A stretch of 64,000 bases of DNA, taken from Adiantum capillus-veneris. Taxonomy: Eukaryota > Streptophyta > Polypodiopsida > Polypodiales > Pteridaceae. This document shows positions 55,605 through 64,000 of the stretch, in pieces. Below the pieces are notes generated by a model that searched no databases, was not told the origin of the DNA, and saw only the letters and a list, made by a program, of their open reading frames with translations. The DNA lies in assembly GCA_014529385.2 (NCBI GenBank), contig CM043971.1, positions 82,937,340 to 83,001,339 of the forward strand, written 5' to 3'. Made by a program: the position numbers and the translations under genes. Within the stretch, counting starts at the first letter, position 1. Each line of letters begins with the position of its first letter.

Positions 55605-56780
55605 AAAGGACATGGACGATTTTGTACGCAGGTGCTTGGTATGACAGAAGGTCAAGTTTGACCTTCATAAAGCACAGGGATTGTTACAGCCTTTACCCAT
55701 ACCCACCCGCCCTTGGGAAAGTATTGCAATGAATTTCATTTTTGATCTCCTGAGAACACAGAGTGGTGACGATGGTACCTGGACTGCTATTGACAGATTT
55801 AGCAAGCAAGCTCATTTCATTCTAGTGAAGAAAACAGTCAAGCCGGATCACTTAGCGAGACTGTTTGTGGCCCAGATCTTCAGATTACATGGCATGCTTG
55901 AGACGATTGTTTCCGACAGAGACCCCAGATTCACGAGTTTGTTTTGGTAGGCTATTTGGGAGAACATTGGCACGCGGTTGCAGTTCTCGTCATCATTCCA
56001 CCCGCAGACTGACGGGCAATCAGAGATTGCTAATTCAGTGGTACTAGATTTATTGAAGTCTTACATCTCGGATCAAAAGACTCAATGGGAAAAGTATTTA
56101 CCTTTGGTGGAATTTGCCTACAATAACACGATACATCTTCGACGGGAAAGGCGCCATTTGAGATTATTGAAGGTGCTACGAAGGTTCCACCCTTCCTAAG
56201 CACGAAAGATAAGGTTTTTGAAGCCGGCGAGTACACGCGGGACTTGGACACGGCTTTTGTCAAGGTCCGGGAGGCTTTGCAGAAATCAAGGCAGAAAAAG
56301 ACAGCAGATCGCCATCGTCGCGATTTGAAATTGAAGGAGAACGATTGGGTGCTCTTACGTTTTGAGGAAGCACGCTTGAGAAAGAAAAAGGGAAAGGAGA
56401 GGCTTTTTCCAAAGCTTAGTATGCGATACTACGGACCTTTCCAGATTTCGGAAAAGATAAATGATGTCTCCTTTAGACTGAAGTTGCCTTACACTTGGAG
56501 AATTCACAATGCTTTTCATGTGGGTCTCTTGAAGCCTTTTAAAGGCGATGTGCTTGATGATGGGGAGCCTGACGAGCAACCCGAAGTGGAAGAAAACAGA
56601 TCCTTGTTCCAGAACAGATATTGGCACATAAAGACAGAAAGATAAAGGTTAAAGCGACAAGAAGGTTCTTGGTTAAATTCAAGAACTATCCCCCATTGGA
56701 TGCGAAGTGGATGGAGGAGGAGGACCTAGCAGATACTCCTCAGATTGTAATTCTTTACCTTGAAGCATTTGGATTAGCAT
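55605..56780 (+). pseudogene. Chromovirus integrase fragment with chromodomain
   Basis: Begins in the integrase zinc region (RDMDDFVRRCLV, then QKVKFDLHKAQGLLQPL) and runs through the core. The first Asp position is within AMNFIFDLL (usually AMDF), so the catalytic Asp is Asn; SDRDPRFTS and QTDGQSEIANS are kept. A TAG follows FTSLFW at about 55948 and a frameshift is at about 56145. The C-terminal part (RLFPKLSMRYYGPFQISEKI, NAFHVGLLKPF) is at 56400-56560, and a broken chromodomain (FKNYPPLDAKWMEEEDL) at 56680-56730. It is close to the element at 39957-45560. Confidence 0.9.
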
Positions 56781-57383
56781 AGTCTATTCTAAATGGAACC
56801 CCAAACTCAACTTGGGCGGAATGTGTTGCAGTGGGTATGCACAAGAGGGGAGTCGCTCCGCTCCTTTGTCAACAGATTGCCTCAATTTCTGATACTAAAG
56901 TCACTGATGTCTCATTTGAGTTTCAAGGATACTATGAGTTGATAGTATTCTGCTGTAATGACTTTATGAATTGAAATTCTCGATAATATGATACTGATTT
57001 GTGCTCGACTTGTTTAAGTGCACGAACTCAGAGACGAAATGAGTGCAGCATTTCTGTCTGATAAATCTCTATAGACATGATTGCAATAAGGATTAGTCAA
57101 TGGGGTATCTGTGAGGTCTCGATTGGATCTAGATGCAATTACTAAATACGTTACCGATTAATCATGGTCTAAGATTTGGAATAATTTTGAATGTGATTTG
57201 TCATGTGATGTCTTGTGACGTCCTCTGATGTCCTGTGATGTGACTGTCGATTGGTACATGTACTAGATATGTTTTGCCTAGTACGTCGGTACTAACAGTC
57301 AGTGTCTGCTAAGACAATTTATGGCCTCTGTTTGTTTTGCAGGCGTAATCGAGGGCGATTACAATGCTTTCAAGGGAGGGGTA
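56781..57383 (+). other. Chromovirus 3' untranslated region
   Basis: About 600 bases between the integrase remnant and the LTR, including a cluster of TGTGATGTC-like words (57195-57245) and a purine tract CAAGGGAGGGGTA at 57371-57383. No gene. Confidence 0.7.
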
Positions 57384-57940
57384 TGTCACAAATTGGTGAC
57401 GTGGCTAACCCCGGACACACTCACACTCTAGCGGCAGAAATGCCATGTGGCAGAAGTGTACGGACCCGTAAAATACGCTAAAAGGCTGACGCGGCAGTAC
57501 CGTATGGACATCCCGTAAAATCCGTTGACATGCTATACGGAGTTTCTTGAATTTACGTTGACAGGCTGACGTGACAGTTGTTCGGAAATTTGCTTTTTTA
57601 GCGCTGGGAGTTTTACTGGCAGATTTTGAAACAGTTGCTTTTTGGGAACTATTGCTTTTGATTTTGAAGCTTTTGGGGCTCTGCTTTTAGCATCCCTTGT
57701 AACCTTTATAATGAACCGAAGGGGGCTCACTCTGCGGAGCATCTGGACGCGGAGCGTGGTAGTTGTACTTTGCTCAAAGATTAATATAAAAAGAAATACC
57801 GAAAGGGGCGCCAGTCTTTGGGGCCAATACCTCTTGGCACGGAACTACACCGGGCCTTGTCGTCTTCTGTGAATTGTTTTGAAGTGAATCTTTGCTGTGT
57901 CGCAGGAGAATCTAGACTTGGGGTGTCCAAGTTTGTTACA
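57384..57940 (+). repeat. 3' LTR of the integrase-fragment element
   Basis: 557 bp, TGTCACAAATTGG to AGTTTGTTACA, with the polyadenylation-region motif at about 57785. Its end matches the LTR end at 52785-52798. Confidence 0.88.
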
Positions 57941-58188
57941 CGGGAGGGAAAAGAGATGCCTCCTCCATGCGTTGATGCGTGCTAGCAGCGCCATTCTCGT
58001 GTGGAGAAGCGTCGTGTGATGCCATGGTGCTTGGATGTGCGAGCAATTACGGGCGTATGTCGTAGGAGCTCGATTGGAAGATACGCCCAAGATGCTTAGT
58101 ATGATAAGCAAGTAGTAGTGGTAAGCAGCAGGGTATAGATAGAGCGCGAGATAGCTCACCCGCGAGACAAGGCTTTCGACGACACAGG
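57941..58188. other. Unassigned flank between two LTR elements
   Basis: About 250 bases with no recognised gene or repeat. Confidence 0.5.
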
Positions 58189-59665
58189 TGTCACGAGGAC
58201 GTGGCAGTTATTAACCATGTCACAGAGATGTGGCAACTGCTAACCTTGGTTATTGGTTTCTTTCCAATGGGGTTTATTTTATTTGTTTAAGACCCTCTTT
58301 TTGAAGTAGCAAACGGTCGGACATTGTATGGCCAATGTGAACGGTAGATTCATCCGCAGACGGGAAGTGGTCGGCACTGGAATTCGTATGGTAAGAGGAT
58401 GTCTAGGCTCAGAGCAAGATCATATAGGTCCCCCCGTCGCACTTAGCAAGTTGGTGGATACTAGGAAGTGAACTCAATTAAGGCGTAAAGTCAAGGTGGG
58501 ACTACCAACAAAAAGTATCCGACAGTTGGGCCACATTGCACTTTTGGATGGGGTCCCAATGAGGATAGATGGTCAGAAGACCAGTGGGAGCCCAACGGAA
58601 GCATCTCCTAAAATTTAGGGAACTGCTATTTTGGGCTGTGAAATGTGTTCGCGTCATTACCTCCGGTATGACTAGGGGAACACTTTATAACTTTGCCGCG
58701 AAGTCAACTGACGCGTCGGTTGGGATATTTTTAAGCGGTGAACCCGAAACGGAAAAATGCTTGAAAATGCGCCAAGTGTCACATTTTGGTGAACTTTCCT
58801 CTTGCAGAAAAATGGGCGCTGATTTTTATGCTGGGAGAGGCCTCATTTGCAACCTGTCACAGGTTAAGAGCTATGGAGTGCTTTCTTTCCCTCTCATGTA
58901 CAGTGTGGTGCTAGGAGTGATGCCCTGCACACTACACACTGCTCTCTCTCTCCCCTACGTGCAGTTATGTGATGCCCCACAAGAGGGCTACTCATTTGAC
59001 TGATGTACAGTTGTGTGGGTTCATGCTTTTGTGCTGAGGCAAGAGCCTCCTTGAGCAGGAACAGGGGTAGCTAACTGCTACTCCAAAGCAGGCACTGGTG
59101 AGGGTCATAACCTCACCGTACAGGTGCAAAATCAGCGCTGTGTATGCGCTGTAAATTCACTGTTTTTCAGCCGTACGGACGCCAGGATCATTGGGAATCG
59201 TGCCCCACTGGCAAAGGACAGTTAGGGGACTGTTTGGGGCTGAAAACAGGGCAAAAACCAGTAAATACAGCGTGCTGAATTTACTGTTTTTGGACAGGAA
59301 TCAGAGGGTATACGACAGTGCAAGCGAGTTCCAGCAGGGGAATTGGTTTCGCGCAAGTTTTGGGGTTGTTATGCTGCCGAAATTTGGCCAAATCAAATGG
59401 TATCTAGGTGGATACACGTGAAGGATTCCCAGGACCTTACCTTGTAATTTACCCTCCTAAAGAATAAAGAAATACCGAAAGGGGCACCAATTTTGGGGCC
59501 TACAGGTTGTCGGCGTCTGCTCGGAGCATTCTAGCTTCTGAGCCGTGTGTGTATTCAAGTGTTAACTCCCGTCGCAGGTTCTCTTTGCAAAGTGCTCTGT
59601 GTGTGTGTATAAAGTAAAGAATTTCGGGTGAAAGCCAACGCCTACCGCCCTACAGGCCGGTTTCA
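58189..59665 (+). repeat. Chromovirus 5' LTR
   Basis: 1477 bp, TGTCACGAGGACGTGG to GGCCGGTTTCA. It shares its interior with 43869-45560 and with segment 2 of the mosaic LTR. A polyadenylation-region motif AATAAAGAAATACCGAAAGG is at about 59463. The left flank is ACAGG; the matching copy should lie beyond the window. Confidence 0.88.
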
Positions 59666-59681
59666 TGGTTCCATTGCCGGG
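59666..59681 (+). promoter_or_regulatory. Primer binding site, tRNA-Glu-like
   Basis: TGGTTCCATTGCCGGG directly after the LTR end. It matches the complement of a plant tRNA-Glu 3' end (TGGTTCCGTTGCCGGG) except at one base. The other primer sites in this window are all Met-type. Confidence 0.75.
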
Positions 59682-59763
59682 ATATCAATCACTTTTTCCT
59701 CAAAGAGTGAGCCTGGATTGTTCAGGGTAAAGACACACAGTGCAAGAACGCGGGGATTACACT

Positions 59764-62700
59764 ATGGCCGACAAGGGGAAGGGAATTATGGAAGAGGGTT
59801 CCTCTCCAAAGGACAGGCAGGAGATTCCTATGGTTTTTGAGATTGGCGAGAGCTCACGGCCACGTCAGTATGTACCTCCTGTCAACGTGAATGTCCCTCC
59901 AGTAGTACAGGGCTTTATGACAGGGCAACTTGAGGATGATGCGTTTAAGACTCAGTTAGTTGCCGCGGTGAATGTCTTTTCGCAGCTGGTGCAGAATCCG
60001 AGGTTTATGGAATTCTTGCAAGCGCCACCAGTGCAACAGCAAAATAGGCAACCTACGCCGCGTACGGAGCTTGTTGAAGCTCAAGCCCAGGTACTTCATG
60101 AGGCGCAGGAGGAAAGGGAACACTCGCATGTTGCCGAGTCGGGGGCTCCAAAGCAGGTTACTCCCGTGCTTGAACAGGTGGCTAGAACGCCTATTCCACA
60201 GGTTATGCCAGTTCAGCCCGCCACCTTTCAGAGCCAGCATGCTGTCTTGAATGGACAGGGAGCTGGATACCAGGCTATGCATTCAGTTTTTCCACCACCC
60301 ACGGTACATCCTGGGTATTTCGGGGGTGGATCAGTGTTCCAAAGTATGGCTGGTTATGCGTCTGGAAGTCAGCCGTACATGCCAGGAACAGTGTTCGGGG
60401 GTATGCAAGGCATCATGCCAAACCCCATGTATGGTACTATCGGCATGCAGCAAGGTTTCCACGGCAACCACGGCCAGTTTGGGGTGCCACAGGGTCATTT
60501 TGGCATGGCTGGTTTTTCTGGACAGCAGCCAGATATCGCACCTCTTACGCAAAATGTGAATGGCCAAGGCGTACCGATCATGCCTAGTACAGTGCCCATG
60601 TTGCAGACCATTCCGTATGACAACTTGGGGGCACTAGAGAAGCCGAAGGCTTACAAAGAAGGTGGTGCAGCGGTAAAGTTCAGTACCTTCAGTGGTTTCG
60701 AGGATAAGACAAAGGCACTCACTTTCCTCCAGCAGTTTGATACAGCTTATGCTGGAGGGAATTTTACAGAGGCCTCGAAGGTTAGGAAAGCTGCCACTTT
60801 CTTAAAGGACAATGCGCTTACATGGTGGACGACATTGTTAATGCAAGGACAGGCACCCGCCACTTGGGTTTACTTCAAGCAAATGTTTGCATCTGCTTGG
60901 CTATCAAATGAATTTGAAGCCGATGTCCTGACAGATTGGCACCAGCTTACGGCAGCTTCGTGCAAGAGCTTGCTGGAGTACAATAGGAGGTTTTGTAAAG
61001 CATTACTCTCAGTGACCTCCTACAGATTTGTGCCAGTGACAGAGCAGATAGAGAAGTATTGTTGTGGGCTGCCTAAAGGGCTTCGCGATTACTGTACAAA
61101 GAATAGAGTGGCTACCCTTACTCAGCTTATGGAAGTTGCGAACACTGGTCTTGCCTTGTTGAAAGGAGAGGACAGTGGATTTCCGAGCAGTGATAAAGGA
61201 GGGCAGCAAAAGAAAAATTCAGCGAAGAAGCCCTTTGTGAAAACGGCTCCTGATGCGTCACAGGGGTCAGAACAGGCCACCAAAGATAAGGATTCAGCTG
61301 GGACTTCTGGAGCACAGGCAAAGAAACAGAAAAGGAAGCCTTTTGTGCGCAAGTCGCTCGAGGAAAAGAAGGTCCTAATGACTGAGAACAAATGTTTTAT
61401 ATGCGAGCAGCCTGGTCATATTTCTATCAATTGTCCACAAAGGAAAAGGCCAGCTGACTCAGAGGATAAAGAAGACCAGAAAGGCAAGAAGCCTAAACCC
61501 ACAGCAGGTTTAGTGCCAGACATGGTGGGTGACAGACCCAGCACAGATGCCAGTGAGTTATGCAGGGCATGGGGTAAAGTTAGGGATCAGACGGCACTCA
61601 TCTTCTTTGATCCAGGTGCCAAAGCCAACTTTATCTCACCAGAGTTAGCTATGAAGCTCGGCATCAAAGCTGAAGAGATGGGGTACACAGCAGAGGCAGG
61701 GTTGGCATGTCCTGGCCACTCAGAGTGTGTTACTCCCATCATTGGAAAACTGCGTCTGCATATTCAGTCGTATGTGGACACTGAAGAGTTTTACATCATG
61801 CCGCTGGAAGGTTGTGACGCCTTGTTGGGGATCCCGTGGATGTTCCGAGTGCATGGAGTCTTGGATGCCTACAACAAAAAGATCACTGTAAAGCATAGGG
61901 GCAAAACTCACATCTTGGATGTAAAGCTTAAAGGAGAATCAGTCCCTATTGTATCTGCTTCTGCTATCACTTCTGTAATAAAGAATCATCTTTCTGTGTA
62001 CTTGATTTTTGCACGTGATGTCTCAGATAGGGATCAGTCAAATTTATCTGTGTTAGATAAAGAAAGGTCAGCATTTTTGCAAAAGTTTAGTGACTGTTTT
62101 TCTGATTCATTACCGTCGCAATTGCCGCCAGAGAGACCTGAGGACCATCGGATAGATTTGGTGCCAGGGTGTAGCCCACCAAATAGACCTCCCTACAGGG
62201 TTAGTGCGGCGCAGCAGAAAGAGATTATGGGCCAGGTTGAGGAGTTATTAGAGAAGGGGCTGATTCAGCCTAGTTCTTCACCCTTTTGCTCCCCAGTGCT
62301 CCTAGTGCAGAAGAAGGATGGCTCATGGCGCATGTGTATTGATTATCGTGCGTTGAATAAGAATACCATCAAGAATAGGTTTCCTATTCCTCGCATTGAT
62401 GATATTCTCGATCGTTTAGAGGGTGCTGCAATTTTCAGCAGGATAGACCTGAAGAGTGGGTACCATCAGATTCGTATAAGCCCAGAGGATGTGCACAAGA
62501 CTGCGTTTAGAACGACATTTGGTCTTTATGAGTTTCTAGTGATGCCGTTTGGGCTAACAAATGCTCCTGCCACGTTCAACAGAATGATGGACCGGATTTT
62601 CCGCTCGCATCAACAGTTTGTTGGAACATTCTTCGATGACATGATTGTGTATTCGAAGAATGAAGAGGAGCATAGGCGTCACTTGACCATTGTGTTCGAA

Positions 62701-62844
62701 GAGCTGCGCAGTCACAGGTTACTTGTCAATCCTAAGAAAAGTGAATTCTTCCTCGAAGAGATCCACTTTCTGGGCCACATAGTCTCAAAGGATGGTGTTA
62801 GAATGGATCCCGCAAAGGTCGAAGCTATCAAACATGGCCAGACT
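59764..62844 (+). pseudogene. Chromovirus GAG-PR-RT polyprotein, frameshifted in RT
   Basis: The start is chosen at the ATG at 59764 (MADKGKGIMEEGSS), about 80 bases after the primer site. GAG has a Gln/Gly/Met-rich region (residues about 130-290), a capsid domain (AAVKFSTFSGFEDKTKALTF, about 60670, to LMEVANTGLALLKG, about 61160) and an intact zinc knuckle CFICEQPGHISINC at about 61393. Protease: FFDPGAKANFISPELA and [40 protein letters not shown] and FFDDMIVYS. The frame holds for 1027 codons and is lost near 62832, where one base is missing compared with 41221-41230. Confidence 0.92.
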
Positions 62845-64000
62845 TGAAGACTGTGCACGATGTCAGAAGCTTCTTGGGATTGTGTTCCTACTATAGAAGG
62901 TTTATTGCAGAGATAGCATCGCCTCTTCACGCATTGCAAAAGAAAGAGGTCACTTTCAGATGGACCCAAAAAGAGATTTCAGCTTTTAGTCTCTTAAAGG
63001 AAAAGTTGACTTCAGATCCAGTTATTGTTTTGCCAGATCTCAGGAAGTCATTTGTGGTCCAGTGTGACGCGTGTGGCAGTAGCATCGGAGCAGTGCTAAT
63101 GCAAGATGGACGGGTAGTAGCCTATGAAAGCCGAATTTTGCAAGGGCCAGAGAGGACTATGCAAGTCTATGAGAAAGAACTCTTGGCCGTTATTCATGCG
63201 CTTTCTAGCTGGAAGCACTACCTCTTAGGTGCTGATTTTGTTGTCCAAACAGATCATCAGACCTTGCGATACTTCTTGACACAGTCAAAGTTATCCGAAA
63301 AGCATATGCGATGGGCAAACATTCTTTCCATGTTCCACTCCCAGATTATGCATGTGGAAGGTAAGAAGAATGTTGTGGCTGATGCGTTATCAAGAAAGCC
63401 ACAAATTTCAGCTGTGTCAATTCCTTATCATCATGAGTTAGATGACATGAAGGAACAGTATACTGCTGATGAAGATTTTGCAAGGATCTTTGAACAGTTA
63501 CAAGAGGGGCAACATCACGAGCACTACCTCCTCAGAGATGGTTTTATGATGATGCATGGCAGACTTTGTGTCACTAGGCCACTGCGACATAAGGTCATGG
63601 AAGAGAGTCATGTCCCACCGTATGCAGGGCATCGTGGCATTGATGCAACAGTTAAAGCGGTAGAGACGTTCTTCTATTGACCTACCTTGAGGAGAGATGT
63701 GGATGCCTTTGTGCGAGCATGCATAGTTTGCCAAAAGGTCAAGTTTGACAGGCAAAAGGCACCAGGGTTGTTACAACCACTGCCGATTCCGGATAAGCCA
63801 TGGGAAAGCATTGCTATGGACTTTATCTTTGATCTTCCAAGGACGCCAACAGGGAATGATGGTATATGGACCATTATCTGCAGCTTCAGCAAGCAGGCCC
63901 ATTTTATCCCTGTCAGGAAGAAGATAAAATCTGATCAGATGGCACGCTTGTTCATGTACAATGTGTTTAAGTACCATGGTATGCCACAATCGATTATCAG
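62844..64000 (+). pseudogene. Chromovirus RNase H and integrase, broken and cut by the window
   Basis: After the frameshift the frame resumes (KTVHDVRSFLGLCSYYRRFI), lacking three residues compared with the copy at 41290. RNase H: VVQCDACGSSIGAVLMQDG to VVADALSRKP. The integrase zinc region VPPYAGHRG is followed by a TGA at 63678-63680 where the relative has TGG (Trp). The same frame continues with CIVCQKVKFD, AMDFIFDLP and GNDGIWTIIC to the window end. Only the TGA and the upstream shift break it. Confidence 0.92.

Larger units (their letters stand above)
58189..64000 (+). mobile_element. Ty3/gypsy chromovirus, 5' part, continues past the window
   Basis: A 5' LTR (58189-59665), a tRNA-Glu-like primer site, then a GAG-PR-RT-RNase H-integrase reading frame of the same family as 39957-45560. 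The window ends inside the integrase core, so the chromodomain and 3' LTR are not visible. A one-base deletion at about 62832, a 9-base deletion near 62905 and a nonsense change at 63678 disable pol, while GAG through most of RT is one open frame. Confidence 0.93.

Overview
This window looks like repeat-dense intergenic DNA from a land plant nuclear genome. The evidence is two polyphenol oxidase (PPO) pseudogenes with the plant PPO/KFDV architecture, chromodomain Ty3/gypsy elements and Ty1/copia elements primed by initiator-Met tRNA (TGGTATCAGAGC), a plant-type LINE, an intron-containing BED-finger hAT transposase and long (GA)n tracts. The lineage is not decided by the sequence; a seed-free plant is possible but only a guess. 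No tRNA, rRNA, CRISPR array or intact host gene was seen. Nearly all coding sequence is broken transposon protein.

Region 1 (1-25,160) is a degenerate tandem duplication of one host unit: 5' flank, (GA)n, PPO pseudogene, 3' flank. Copy 1 (1 to about 10,130) was hit inside PPO by a copia element (937-5907) and then lost the rest of the gene, which is replaced by a truncated second copia (6001-7356). Copy 2 (about 10,157-25,160) carries a 369-bp MITE (10502-10870) and a 10.5-kb Ty3/gypsy chromovirus (10943-21433), whose own 5' LTR contains a nested solo LTR (11397-13226). PPO copy 2 continues after the gypsy element, to 23,260. Each copy preserves empty sites for insertions in the other, so boundaries can be read to the base or nearly so.

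Region 2 (25,160-33,030) holds a short duplicated non-coding block, two candidate host exons with consensus splice sites (26128-26949), an ORF1-only LINE-like element (27330-28436, minus) and a 5'-truncated LINE ORF2 (29695-32964, minus). The two LINE-like elements share a 3'-terminal motif before their simple-repeat tails.

Region 3 (33,030-47,548) is one hAT transposon on the minus strand, split by two LTR elements. One is a gag-protease-only element (33583-39308; TSD GTGTG). The other is a 5'-truncated chromovirus with an uninterrupted 1111-codon pol (39957-45560). The hAT reading resumes across the first insertion.

Region 4 (47,548-64,000) is a pile of LTR fragments: an inverted LTR piece, an internal-deletion derivative of the gag-protease element (48486-51555), a small LTR element (about 52219-53772), a three-part mosaic LTR fused to an integrase fragment (53773-57940), and the first 5.8 kb of a chromovirus with a tRNA-Glu-like primer site (58189 to the window end). 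Several different LTRs share a polyadenylation-region motif close to AATAAAGAAATACCGAAAGG.
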